NCBI RefSeq assembly: GCF_009834125.1 | Contig: NZ_CP047146.1 | Location: forward strand, 8,586,501-8,650,500 | Origin: Streptomyces sp. GS7 | GTDB lineage: Bacteria; Actinomycetota; Actinomycetes; Streptomycetales; Streptomycetaceae | DNA length: 64,000 nt | Direction of reading: 5' to 3' | In this document: one piece after another, positions 52,962 to 61,651 of the stretch | Position numbering within the stretch: position 1 is the first letter of the stretch | How the letters are laid out: each line of letters opens with the position of its first letter | Translations under genes and position numbers: made by a program | The notes under the pieces: generated by a model | The model's input: the letters and a program-made list of their open reading frames with translations, nothing else | Database searches by the model: none | Told to the model about the DNA's origin: nothing

Positions 52962-54370
52962 CCTCGGACGACACGACGCTGGACGCCTCGGCCCCGTGGC
53001 TGGAGGTCGACGCCGTGATCGACGATCCGCGCACCCGCATCGTGGTGTGCTGCGGCTCGGGCGGCGTCGGCAAGACCACCACCGCCGCGGCGCTGGGCGT
53101 GCGCGCCGCCGAGCGCGGCCGGAAGGTCGTGGTGCTCACCATCGACCCGGCCCGGCGGCTGGCGCAGTCCATGGGCATCTCGGAGCTCGACAACGTCCCG
53201 CGCCGGGTCAAGGGCGTCGACGAGACCGCGGGCGGCGAACTGCACGCGATGATGCTGGACATGAAGCGCACCTTCGACGAGATCGTCGAGGGCCATGCGG
53301 ACGCCGAGCGGGCCCGCGCCATCCTGGAGAACCCCTTCTACCAGTCCCTGTCGGCCGGTTTCGCGGGCACCCAGGAATACATGGCCATGGAGAAGCTCGG
53401 CCAGCTCCGCGCGAACGACGAGTGGGACCTGATCGTCGTGGACACCCCGCCGAGCCGTTCCGCGCTGGACTTCCTCGACGCGCCCAAGCGCCTGGGCTCC
53501 TTCCTGGACGGCAAGTTCATCCGGATCCTGATGGCGCCCGCGAAGGTCGGCGGCCGGGCCGGCATGAAGTTCCTCAATGTCGGCATGTCGATGATGACCG
53601 GCACCCTCAGCAAGCTGATGGGCGGCCAACTCCTCCGCGACGTCCAGACGTTCGTGGCCGCCATGGACACCATGTTCGGCGGCTTCCGCACCCGCGCGGA
53701 CGCCACGTACCGGCTGCTCCAGGCGCCCGGTACGGCGTTCCTGGTGGTGGCCGCGCCGGAGCGGGACGCGCTGCGCGAGGCGGCGTACTTCGTCGAGCGG
53801 CTGGCCGCCGAGCAGATGCCGCTGGCCGGTCTCGTACTGAACCGCGTGCACGGCAGTGGCGCGGCCCAGTTGAGCGCCGAGCGCGCGCTGGCCGCCGCGG
53901 AGGCCCTGACGGAGACGCTGGTCGCGGAGAGGGACGCGGACGGGGACCCGGCCGCGGATCCGGACGCCGCGGAAGCGGGCCGGCCCTCCGGCGGGACCGC
54001 CCCCAACTCCCCTTCCGACGACCCGAGTTCCCCGGTCGTCGAAAATCTTGGGCCGGGCGGCATTGTGGATCTCGACGGCGGGAAGAATGGATCACGTACC
54101 GCCGGCGGCCTCTCCCCCGCTGCCGCGGCGGAGCAGGCGTCATCACCTTCGGCCTCGGCGGCGCAACTCGCCGCCGGGCTGCTGCGGTTGCACGCGGAAC
54201 GTATGCAGGTCCTCGCGCGCGAACGGCGCACCCGTGACCGCTTCACCGCGCTGCATCCCGAGGTCCCGGTCGCGCAGGTCGCGGCGCTGCCCGGCGACGT
54301 CCACGACCTCGCGGGCCTGCGCGCGATCGGCGACCGCCTGGCCGTGCGGCCCGACGACGCCGACGCCTGA
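52958..54370 (+). CDS. ArsA/Get3-type ATPase, second of a pair, with a linker insertion
   Basis: The 470-aa product has Walker A CGSGGVGKTTT, LTIDPARRLAQSMG as switch I and VVDTPPSRSALDFLD as switch II, followed by the long helical region KFLNVGMSMMTGTLSKLMGG. Between residues about 325 and 395 an acidic, Pro/Ser/Gly-rich insertion interrupts the C-terminal part before it resumes at AAQLAAGLLRLHAERM. The insertion is poorly ordered. It is coupled to the first ATPase and followed 59 bp later by the convergent wblA. Confidence 0.9.
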   Translation: MTSDDTTLDASAPWLEVDAVIDDPRTRIVVCCGSGGVGKTTTAAALGVRAAERGRKVVVLTIDPARRLAQSMGISELDNVPRRVKGVDETAGGELHAMMLDMKRTFDEIVEGHADAERARAILENPFYQSLSAGFAGTQEYMAMEKLGQLRANDEWDLIVVDTPPSRSALDFLDAPKRLGSFLDGKFIRILMAPAKVGGRAGMKFLNVGMSMMTGTLSKLMGGQLLRDVQTFVAAMDTMFGGFRTRADATYRLLQAPGTAFLVVAAPERDALREAAYFVERLAAEQMPLAGLVLNRVHGSGAAQLSAERALAAAEALTETLVAERDADGDPAADPDAAEAGRPSGGTAPNSPSDDPSSPVVENLGPGGIVDLDGGKNGSRTAGGLSPAAAAEQASSPSASAAQLAAGLLRLHAERMQVLARERRTRDRFTALHPEVPVAQVAALPGDVHDLAGLRAIGDRLAVRPDDADA

Positions 54371-54429
54371 ACCGCAGCGGCGAACGGCCGCGGCGGCGAC
54401 ATGACCGCACACGCGGTCCGGCGGGCGGC

Positions 54430-54774
54430 CTATCCGACCGCGGCGTACTCGTCGTCGAACACCTCGTCCTCGCAGTCCACCGGCAGGATGCCGGTGCTGC
54501 GCTCGTATTCCGTACGTGCTGTCTCCAACAGGCGGCGCCATGACGTCACGGTCGGGCGGCGGCGCAGCAGCGCCCTCCGCTCGCGTTCGGTCATTCCGCC
54601 CCACACACCGAACTCCACCCGGTTGTCCAGGGCATCGGCCAGGCACTCCGTGCGCACCGGACACCCGGTGCACACCGCCTTGGCGCGGTTCTGCGCCGCC
54701 CCCTGCACGAAAAGTTCATCCGGATCGGTAGTGCGGCAGGCTGCCTGTGCACTCCAGTCGGTTACCCAGCCCAT
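54430..54774 (-). CDS. wblA: WhiB-like developmental regulator WblA
   Basis: This is a 114-aa iron-sulfur protein that represses antibiotic production and promotes sporulation in Streptomyces. The cluster ligands are Cys13, Cys35, Cys38 and Cys44, followed by GVWGG (56-60) and the basic ERERRALLRRRP segment that contacts DNA or sigma factor. The N-terminus MGWVTDWSAQAAC and the flanking genes identify it as WblA and not another Wbl. ATG at 54774 is chosen. Its upstream region is long and shared with the divergent penicillin-binding protein gene. Confidence 0.97.
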   Translation of the reverse strand: MGWVTDWSAQAACRTTDPDELFVQGAAQNRAKAVCTGCPVRTECLADALDNRVEFGVWGGMTERERRALLRRRPTVTSWRRLLETARTEYERSTGILPVDCEDEVFDDEYAAVG

Positions 54775-55155
54775 GCTGGCGCCGTCCTCTCCCGAATCGA
54801 GGCTCCCCCACGGCGGCAAACGGCATATTCACCGTTGCCAGTTGAGGACGTTACGGAAGGCGGGCAGGGCGCAACACCCCCTTCGGGCCCAATCTTGAAT
54901 GGCCCGAACGGACTATGCGTACGCGGCAGATCACCCAACGGAGTGACCGCACGACATACGCCACTTACCTCCCAAGCGGGACACTTCGCTGTGATGGCAA
55001 GGGATTTATGGCACACAGCGGGCATGTGGGGCACAGCCCGAGGGAGGAGTAGGGGTTGACGAACCGAGGTGTAGCCGTTCCGCTGTGGCGGATGGGAACA
55101 GGCTAAACGAACAGGTGCGCCCCTGTCCGGCGATTGAGAACGTAGGCTGCTCCCC
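54775..55155. other. divergent wblA-PBP promoter region
   Basis: This 381-bp region is less GC-rich than its surroundings and has no gene. On the minus strand a GTTGCG / TAACGT pair with a 16-bp spacer (within 54850-54880) is a possible wblA promoter. On the plus strand TTGACG at about 55056 is a candidate -35 for the PBP gene, but a matching -10 is not clear. Long untranslated leaders are likely on both sides. Confidence 0.4.
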
Positions 55156-57345
55156 ATGGCTAAGAAGCGCGTGGGCGGAGGTCGGTCCAAGACCCAGCAG
55201 GCCGCCAAGTTCCTCGGTGTCAGCGTCCTCGCCGGAGCGGTACTGGCCGGCATCGCGCTCCCGGCGGCCGGCGCGCTCGGCCTCGCGGCCAAGACGTCCG
55301 TCCAGGGCTTCGACGACATCCCGGCCAACCTCAGGACGCCGCCGCTCAGTCAGCGCACCACCATCCTGGACGCCGACGGCGGCGAGATCGCGAAGGTCTA
55401 CTCCCGCGACCGCACGGTCGTCGGCCTCAAGGACATGTCGCCCTACGTCCAGCAGGCGATCGTCGCCATCGAGGACGCCCGCTTCTACAAGCACGGCGCC
55501 ATCGACCTCAAGGGCATCCTGCGCGCGGTCAACAAGAACGCCCAGTCCGGCAGCGTCGCCCAGGGCGCGTCCACCCTGACCCAGCAGTACGTGAAGAACG
55601 TCTTCATCGAGGAGGCCGGCGACGACCCGGACAAGGTCGCGCAGGCCACCCAGCAGACGATCGGCCGCAAGGTCAAGGAGCTGAAGTACGCGATCCAGTT
55701 GGAGGAGAAGCTCGGCAAGCGCAAGATCCTGCAGAACTACCTCAACATCACGTTCTTCGGTGAGCAGGCGTACGGCGTCGAGGCCGCGGCGCAGCGCTAC
55801 TTCAGCAAGCCCGCCAAGGACCTGAGCCTGGAGGAGTCGGCCCTGCTGGCCGGCATCGTGCAGTCGCCGAGCCGCTACGACCCGGTCAACCACCTGCACG
55901 AGGCGACCGTGCGCCGCAACACCGTGCTGCGGCGGATGGCCGACCTCAAGGACATCACCCGCGCACAGGCCGACGCCGCCGCCGCGAAGCCGATCCAGCT
56001 GAAGGTCAGCCGCCCGCAGAACGGCTGCATCACCGCCGGCAGCGGCGCCGGCTTCTTCTGCGACTACGTCCGCGAGGTGCTGCTCAACGACAAGACGTTC
56101 GGCGCGACCCGCGAGATCCGCTCGCAGCGCTGGAACGAGGGCGGGCTGACCATCCGCACCACCCTCGACCCGCAGACCCAGAAGTCGATCCAGGCGTCGC
56201 TGAGCAAGCACGTCTACGACGACGACCCGGTGGCCGCCGCCGCGACCGTCGTCCAACCGGGCACCGGCAAGATCCTCGGCATGGGACAGTCCCGGCCGTA
56301 CGGCTTCGGCACGAACCAGACCCAGATCAACCTCTCGGTCAACCACAGCATGGGCGGCGGCGCCGGCTACCAGCCCGGCTCGACCTTCAAGCCGGTGATC
56401 GCGGCGGCGGCCCTGGAGCAGGGCACCAGCCCGTACCAGCAGTACCCCTCGCCGTACAAGATGCCGTACCCGAGCCCGGTCCAGACGTGCACCGGCGAGT
56501 GGCAGGGCCACGACACCGCCGAGAACGAGAACCCGCAGGAACACGGCCCGTACGCCATGAAGGAGGCGACCGCGAAGTCGGTCAACACCTACTACGTACA
56601 GCTGATCAGCGACATGGGCATCTGCCCCGCGGTCAAGATGGCCGAGAAGATGGGAATCCAGCGGGCCGACGGCAAGCCGCTGAAGCAGGTTCCCTCCATG
56701 GCCCTCGGCGGCCAGGAGATGTCCCCGCTGACCATGGCCGGGGCGTACGCCACCTTCGCCAACGAGGGCACGTACTGCTCCCCGGTCGCCATCGAGTCGA
56801 TCACCGACGCCCAGGGCCGGTCGCTGAAGGTCCCGCAGACCACGTGCCACAGCGCGATGTCCAAGAAGACCGCGGACACGGTCAACGCCCTCCTCAAGGG
56901 CGTCGTCGAGGACGGCACCGGCAAGGAGGCCGGCCTCCAGGGCCGCGACAGCGCCGGCAAGACCGGAACGACGGACAACCGCTACGCCGCCTGGTTCGTG
57001 GGCTACACCCCGAACGCGGCCGGCGCGGTCTGGGTCGGCGACCCGCGGCACCAGCGCCAGATGTACAACATCACCATCGGCGGCGTCGCGCACGACAAGG
57101 TCTACGGCGCGGACACCCCCGGCCCCATCTGGCGCGACGCGATGTCCGGCGCGCTGGCGGGCCGCCCCGCGCCGGCGCTGCCCACCGTCCCGATCGACGA
57201 CCCGGCGGGCGGCGACGGCGACAACAACCAGGGGCAGGACAAGCCCAAGCCGAACCCCGGCCACGGCGGCGACAACAAGCCCGGGGGCGGCTGGCACCTT
57301 CCGGGCTTCCCCGACATCCTGGGCGGCCTCAACGGAGGCTGGTGA
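55156..57345 (+). CDS. class A penicillin-binding protein (glycosyltransferase/transpeptidase)
   Basis: This bifunctional cell-wall synthase has a short cytoplasmic basic tail, one membrane anchor (residues about 18-48), a GT51 glycosyltransferase domain with EDARFYKHGAID and GASTLTQQYVKN, and a transpeptidase domain with GSTFKP (active Ser about 409), SVN and KTGTTD. The last 60 residues are Gly/Asp/Lys/Pro-rich. Length is 729 aa, normal for actinobacterial PBP1-like proteins. ATG at 55156 is used. It diverges from wblA and ends in a bidirectional hairpin shared with the YqeY-like gene. Confidence 0.95.
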   Translation: MAKKRVGGGRSKTQQAAKFLGVSVLAGAVLAGIALPAAGALGLAAKTSVQGFDDIPANLRTPPLSQRTTILDADGGEIAKVYSRDRTVVGLKDMSPYVQQAIVAIEDARFYKHGAIDLKGILRAVNKNAQSGSVAQGASTLTQQYVKNVFIEEAGDDPDKVAQATQQTIGRKVKELKYAIQLEEKLGKRKILQNYLNITFFGEQAYGVEAAAQRYFSKPAKDLSLEESALLAGIVQSPSRYDPVNHLHEATVRRNTVLRRMADLKDITRAQADAAAAKPIQLKVSRPQNGCITAGSGAGFFCDYVREVLLNDKTFGATREIRSQRWNEGGLTIRTTLDPQTQKSIQASLSKHVYDDDPVAAAATVVQPGTGKILGMGQSRPYGFGTNQTQINLSVNHSMGGGAGYQPGSTFKPVIAAAALEQGTSPYQQYPSPYKMPYPSPVQTCTGEWQGHDTAENENPQEHGPYAMKEATAKSVNTYYVQLISDMGICPAVKMAEKMGIQRADGKPLKQVPSMALGGQEMSPLTMAGAYATFANEGTYCSPVAIESITDAQGRSLKVPQTTCHSAMSKKTADTVNALLKGVVEDGTGKEAGLQGRDSAGKTGTTDNRYAAWFVGYTPNAAGAVWVGDPRHQRQMYNITIGGVAHDKVYGADTPGPIWRDAMSGALAGRPAPALPTVPIDDPAGGDGDNNQGQDKPKPNPGHGGDNKPGGGWHLPGFPDILGGLNGGW

Positions 57346-57430
57346 CCCACCGGGCGGCCCCCGCCCACGAGCCCGCCGGCTCCACCAGAGCACACGGCAC
57401 ACGGCACACGGCACTCCACCACGACATACA

Positions 57431-57463
57431 GAAGGGGCGCCCTCATCACGAGGGCGCCCCTTC
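57431..57463. terminator. bidirectional terminator between PBP and YqeY
   Basis: A perfect 14-bp stem (57431-57444 with 57450-57463) with a 5-nt loop lies between the convergent genes. Confidence 0.85.
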
Positions 57464-57495
57464 CGCGCTTCCGCTTCCGCGCTTCCGTCCGGACC

Positions 57496-57960
57496 TCAGC
57501 CGGCGAGCAGCTTCTTCACCACCGCGGCGACCCGGCCGCCGTCGGCCCGGCCCGCCACCTGCGGGTTGACGATCTTCATCACGGCGCCCATCGCGCGCGG
57601 CCCCTCGGCACCGGCCCCCTGGGCCTCCGCCACGGCCGCCGCGACCAGCTGCTCCAGCTCGTCATCGGTCAGCGGCTTGGGCAGATACACAGCGAGCAGT
57701 TCGCCCTCCGCCCGCTCCCGCTCCGCGGATTCGGCCCGTCCGGCCTTGTCGAACGCCTCCGCGGCCTCCCGGCGCTTCTTCGCCTCCCGCGCGATGATCT
57801 TCTCGACCTCGCCGTCGGACAGCTCACGCGCCTGGGTGCCGGCCACCTCCTCCTTCTGGATGGCGGTCAGCGTGAGACGGAGGGTGGCGGAACGCAGCTC
57901 GTCACGCGCCTTGATCGCAGCGGTGAGGTCGTCCCGGAGCTTGGCCTTGAGCGTGGTCAT
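57496..57960 (-). CDS. GatB/YqeY domain protein
   Basis: This is a 154-aa helical protein matching the YqeY family: MTTLKAKLRDDLTAAIKARD at the N-terminus, the LYLPKPL-like AVYLPKPLTDDELEQLV in the middle and GAVMKIVNPQVAGRADGGRV at the end. The domain is also the tail of the GatB amidotransferase, where it binds tRNA; the free form's role is not established. ATG at 57960 is used. It is convergent with the PBP gene and divergent from the phosphoesterase. Confidence 0.92.
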   Translation of the reverse strand: MTTLKAKLRDDLTAAIKARDELRSATLRLTLTAIQKEEVAGTQARELSDGEVEKIIAREAKKRREAAEAFDKAGRAESAERERAEGELLAVYLPKPLTDDELEQLVAAAVAEAQGAGAEGPRAMGAVMKIVNPQVAGRADGGRVAAVVKKLLAG

Positions 57961-58121
57961 GCCGTCGAGTATGCCCTCACCCACCGGCAACCGCCGCGCC
58001 TTTTCCCCGCCGCGCGCCCCGTCCCCTCACCCCCTCCCGAATACCCCCGCCATCCCCCGTCCCCCGTCCCGACGATCAAGGGCGTCGCCCCACCCCACCG
58101 CCACTCTGCGACCATGGACAC

Positions 58122-59048
58122 ATGCGCGCGCGATACGGAGTACCCCTGTCCCTGACCGCAGTCGGTGCGGCCGGCCTGGCCTATGCCGCCGGCTTCGAAG
58201 CCCGCTCCTTCCGCCTGCGGCGCGTCACCGTGCCCGTACTGCCCCGCGGTATGCGGCCGTTGCGCGTCCTCCAGGTCTCCGACATCCACATGGTCAGCGG
58301 GCAGCGCAAGAAACAGCGCTGGCTCCAGTCGCTCGCCGGGCTCCGCCCCGACTTCGTCGTCAACACCGGCGACAACCTCTCCGACCCCGAGGCCGTGCCC
58401 GAGACCCTGGACGCCCTCGGCCCCCTGATGGAGTTCCCCGGCGCCTACGTCTTCGGCTCCAACGACTACTACGGCCCCCGGCTGCGCAACCCCGCCCGCT
58501 ATCTGCTCGAGAAGGTCCAGGGCCGGCACGGCCTGAACGGCAACGCCCCCGTCGTCGGCGCCGTCCACAACCCCTGGGAAAACCTGCGCGACGCCTTCGA
58601 CGCGGCCGGCTGGGTCGGCCTCTCCAACTCCCGCGGGCGCCTCAAGCTGGAGGGCGCCGAGATCGCGCTGACCGGACTGGACGACCCGCACATCAAGCGC
58701 GACCGCTACGCCGAGGTCGCCGGCGGCCCGGAATCCGGCGCCGACCTCTCCGTGGCCGTCGTCCACGCGCCGTACCTGCGCTCTCTGGACGCCTTCACCG
58801 GCGACGGCTACCCACTGATCCTCGCCGGCCACACCCACGGCGGCCAGCTCTGCGTCCCCTTCTACGGCGCCCTCGTCACCAACTGCGACATCGACACCCG
58901 GCGCGCCAAGGGCCTCTCCAGCCACACCGCCGACGGCCACACCTCCTACCTCCACGTCTCCGCCGGCTGCGGCACCAACCGCTACACCCCGGTCCGCTTC
59001 GCCTGCCCCCCGGAAGCCACCCTGCTCACCCTCACCCCCCACGACTGA
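58122..59048 (+). CDS. membrane-anchored metallophosphoesterase
   Basis: This 308-aa calcineurin-type phosphoesterase has the metal motifs VSDIHMVSG, NTGDNLSD, GSNDYYGP, VVHAPYL and GHTHGGQL in order. An N-terminal hydrophobic segment (PLSLTAVGAAGLAYAAG) should anchor it in the membrane with the catalytic domain outside, as in YkuE/YaeI-like enzymes. Its substrate may be a phospholipid or UDP-sugar derivative. ATG at 58122 has no clear ribosome site, so the transcript may be leaderless. Confidence 0.92.
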   Translation: MRARYGVPLSLTAVGAAGLAYAAGFEARSFRLRRVTVPVLPRGMRPLRVLQVSDIHMVSGQRKKQRWLQSLAGLRPDFVVNTGDNLSDPEAVPETLDALGPLMEFPGAYVFGSNDYYGPRLRNPARYLLEKVQGRHGLNGNAPVVGAVHNPWENLRDAFDAAGWVGLSNSRGRLKLEGAEIALTGLDDPHIKRDRYAEVAGGPESGADLSVAVVHAPYLRSLDAFTGDGYPLILAGHTHGGQLCVPFYGALVTNCDIDTRRAKGLSSHTADGHTSYLHVSAGCGTNRYTPVRFACPPEATLLTLTPHD

Positions 59049-59156
59049 CCGCCCCGAAGGCCGTCGGCCGGGGCTCTTCCACCACCCCGGCCCCGGCCTC
59101 CCCGGAACCGGATTTCACCTACGGGGATCAGTCCGCTAAAGTAGAGCTCGTTGCTT

Positions 59157-59230
59157 CGGGGTGTAGCGCAGCTTGGCAGCGCGCTTCGTTCGGGACGAAG
59201 AGGTCGTGGGTTCAAATCCCGCCACCCCGA
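59157..59230 (+). tRNA. tRNA-Pro (anticodon CGG)
   Basis: A complete 74-nt cloverleaf has acceptor arms CGGGGTG and CACCCCG with discriminator A, anticodon stem CTTCG/CGAAG closing the loop TTCGGGA (anticodon CGG), and T-loop GGTTCAAATCC. CCA is not encoded. tRNA-Pro genes are known integration sites of the pSAM2 family of actinomycete elements, and an integrase lies 2.4 kb to the right, so the 3' half of this gene is the probable attachment site. Confidence 0.97.
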
Positions 59231-59245
59231 CTGAAGGAACACCAG

Positions 59246-59284
59246 GTCAGGGGCCTGATCCACTCAGTGGATCAGGCCCCTGAC
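59246..59284 (+). terminator. long palindromic terminator of tRNA-Pro
   Basis: Two perfect 18-nt arms (59246-59263 and 59267-59284) are separated by only 3 nt and followed by TCGTTT. It begins 16 nt after the tRNA end. Confidence 0.85.
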
Positions 59285-59469
59285 TCGTTTCCAGGGCCCT
59301 TTTGGGAGCCGTTTGGGAGCCGACTTCGGGATGCGGCTCCCAGCGGGCTCCCCGCTCTGGGCGGCGGGCTTGCGAGTTCTCACCGTGTGCTGACCGCGAG
59401 TGGCCGTTCTGACACCATTGCTGGCACTGGTCGTCTTGCGCCGCTTCCCGCCGCCGGAGGTCTATCGCC

Positions 59470-61458
59470 ATGCCGCTACAAGCCGCGGATCACCGTCGGG
59501 TTCAAACGGCAGTCATAGGCAGTAAAGACTCCGATCTCGCGATCATCCTCCCCATGGAGGCGGCAGAGCTGACGCGCTGGCGGCAACAGCACCCCAGGTA
59601 CACGTATTGGTGCGGCACGCTGCTCGGCGGCTGCGGAGAGCCGCTGACCGACCGCCGCTATCACTCGAAGGTCTGCCACTTCGCGCACCACCCACATCAC
59701 ACCTGCACTCGCACAGCCAATGGGGAGGACAGCGCCGACCACCTGTTCATGAAGCGGGCCCTGCACAACTGGATAGGGAGCCAGGGCTTCAAGGGGGCAG
59801 TGCATCTACACAAGAACACCGCCGCCCCCGGCAGCACGATCGATGTCGATCTGCAGGGCAGCCCGCGTCGGCTGCGTTTCCGTCTGCGGCCGGACAACAG
59901 TGGTTCATGGGGGCTCGGTTCCGACAAGGCAGACGCCCTGGGTGAGGGGGAAGCAGATTGGATCTTCGGGCTGGGTGGCCCCACGCCTGAGGAGTTTCTG
60001 GACGACGCCGGCTATGTCTTCCGCATCCGGTTCGAGACCCAGGGAGCCGAGCGGTGCCCCTACCTCGGCGTACAACAGCGCGGTCGGGCCCCCGAGTGGA
60101 CGCCGTTCGCCGACGCGGCCCTGACGGTCGACGGACTTTCGACGCCAGCAGTCGAGGAGATCCGAGCCGCGCGCAGACGGTCCAAGGCGGGCACCGGAAG
60201 CAGCGGCACACGAAAGCCATCGCCCGAAACATCGCTCGCTGAGCGCCGAACGGTTCGGCACATGAACCAGGAAGAACTGGTCGTCGCACTTCGAGACGCC
60301 TTGGAGCTGGACGCGCGCTGGGCGATCAAGCCCACCTGGGAACGCCTGGGTCAGATGATCGGCGTGGACTTCAGCCGGTACAGCGACGCGGATCTCGTCG
60401 GACTGCTCACCGAGGTCGACACCCCGTTCTCACAGGATGATCCCGTGCTGTCTGCCCTCATACGGACCAACGCCAGCGAGCCGCTGCCGTACCTGGTCCG
60501 CGTCCTCGACGGCCTTGGGCTGGGCAGGCCGTCATCAGCTCCTCACCTGAAGCGGTGGGCACAACGGGAAGCGGACCGCGCGTTCGCGAAGTACGGGATC
60601 CCCGCACGCACAATGCCACCGACGCTGCCGCTCGATGCAGCAGTGCCCGAGGTCCCCGTCGTCCTCCCTCACTCCCCTCGCCGGGGCGCAACCGCGCGGA
60701 ACCGACGGTCTGTCACACAGCACGACCAGACGCCCACTGCTTGGAAGCGTCTGCAACGTCTGATCACCGAAGGGCAGGAGTTGCTCGGTGGCACACGGGG
60801 CAAGAGTGCTGCGCGCCTGAAGCGAGAACTCCGAACCGCACGCCGTTTATTGGAAGGCACACGGCGCACCCGGCTCAACAGTCGCGGGCTCAATGTCCTA
60901 TGGGAGACGAGCGCTCTGCTTGAGACTGCGATCGCGGGGGCTCGGAAGGCAGCCCATCAGAACCAGAAGACATCCGGCGAGGGTAGAGGGCCGAGCCCCT
61001 CGGTTGAGCCGTCGAAGCCGGATGACCAGCAGCGTGCCGCCCGGCCCTCGAAGGTCAAACGGACTGCTGTCCCGGTCTCAAGCCAAGATCTACGCCAGCG
61101 GCTGATCTCCGTCGCGCAGGCAGGCAGCACCACACACTGGCTGCTGCTGGCCGGCGGAAAGAGCACTCCACAGGAAGTGCGCCTCACGCTGCTGTCACAG
61201 GCCGAGGACCGCTCGGAAGGCGACGCACCGCTGCTGTCTGCCTTGGTCGTGGCTCCCGACGGCGGCCCGGTCCCGTACTTCCGGGAGATTCTGAAGAGCG
61301 TCGGACTCGCTGTGCCACAGTCCAACGAAGCGCTGTTGAAGATCTGGCACCGCGAGCAGGAACGCGCGCACGCAGCCTACGCGGACCCTCCTCGGCCAGT
61401 ACCGCCCAGACTTGTCCCCAGGAAGGCCGCTGCCGACGCTGCGCAGAAGCCCGCCTGA
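59470..61458 (+). CDS. CoiA-like protein with a duplicated C-terminal module
   Basis: The N-terminal 200 residues resemble competence-protein CoiA-like families: YWCGTLLGGCGEPL then CHFAHHPHHTC, which could bind zinc, then DSADHLFMKRAL and a beta-rich block (GAVHLHKN...STIDVDL) like the restriction-type nuclease core of CoiA. Two related modules follow, at about residues 270-380 and 535-650; both read D-x-P-x-LSAL, then PY(L/F)xx(V/I)L, a GL-x-x-P-x-S segment, and an REx-x-RA(F/H)A repeat end. Codon 460 is TTA, so translation needs the bldA tRNA. ATG at 59470 follows GGAGG. It is 662 aa. Function is unknown; nuclease or DNA-processing activity is an inference only. Confidence 0.7.
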   Translation: MPLQAADHRRVQTAVIGSKDSDLAIILPMEAAELTRWRQQHPRYTYWCGTLLGGCGEPLTDRRYHSKVCHFAHHPHHTCTRTANGEDSADHLFMKRALHNWIGSQGFKGAVHLHKNTAAPGSTIDVDLQGSPRRLRFRLRPDNSGSWGLGSDKADALGEGEADWIFGLGGPTPEEFLDDAGYVFRIRFETQGAERCPYLGVQQRGRAPEWTPFADAALTVDGLSTPAVEEIRAARRRSKAGTGSSGTRKPSPETSLAERRTVRHMNQEELVVALRDALELDARWAIKPTWERLGQMIGVDFSRYSDADLVGLLTEVDTPFSQDDPVLSALIRTNASEPLPYLVRVLDGLGLGRPSSAPHLKRWAQREADRAFAKYGIPARTMPPTLPLDAAVPEVPVVLPHSPRRGATARNRRSVTQHDQTPTAWKRLQRLITEGQELLGGTRGKSAARLKRELRTARRLLEGTRRTRLNSRGLNVLWETSALLETAIAGARKAAHQNQKTSGEGRGPSPSVEPSKPDDQQRAARPSKVKRTAVPVSSQDLRQRLISVAQAGSTTHWLLLAGGKSTPQEVRLTLLSQAEDRSEGDAPLLSALVVAPDGGPVPYFREILKSVGLAVPQSNEALLKIWHREQERAHAAYADPPRPVPPRLVPRKAAADAAQKPA

Positions 61459-61550
61459 GGCTGGCTGAAGAGCCAATTCGGGGAGGCACCTACGGCGGGC
61501 TGTCCGGGCGCCCGACAGTCAGGAGCGCCACCACAGTGGGCGCCCGAGCC

Positions 61551-61613
61551 GTTCCCTGAGGGAACACGCGGCCTGTTCCCTCAGGGAACAGCCTGCTTGT
61601 CCCCTGAGGAAAC
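61551..61613. repeat. three 15-bp palindromes at an exact 24-bp period
   Basis: GTTCCCTGAGGGAAC (61551-61565), GTTCCCTCAGGGAAC (61575-61589) and GTCCCCTGAGGAAAC (61599-61613) start exactly 24 bp apart with 9-bp spacers. The first two are perfect apart from the central base, the third has one changed pair. They lie between the stops of the convergent CoiA-like and integrase genes, 39 bp from the integrase end. Confidence 0.85.
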
Positions 61614-61651
61614 AGGCCCGGTGATATGACGTCGGCACCGAGGCCCGGGGG

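Noticed and set aside
61551..61613. CRISPR-like array
   Set aside because: Repeats are only 15 bp, palindromic, with 9-bp spacers and three copies; no cas genes are present.
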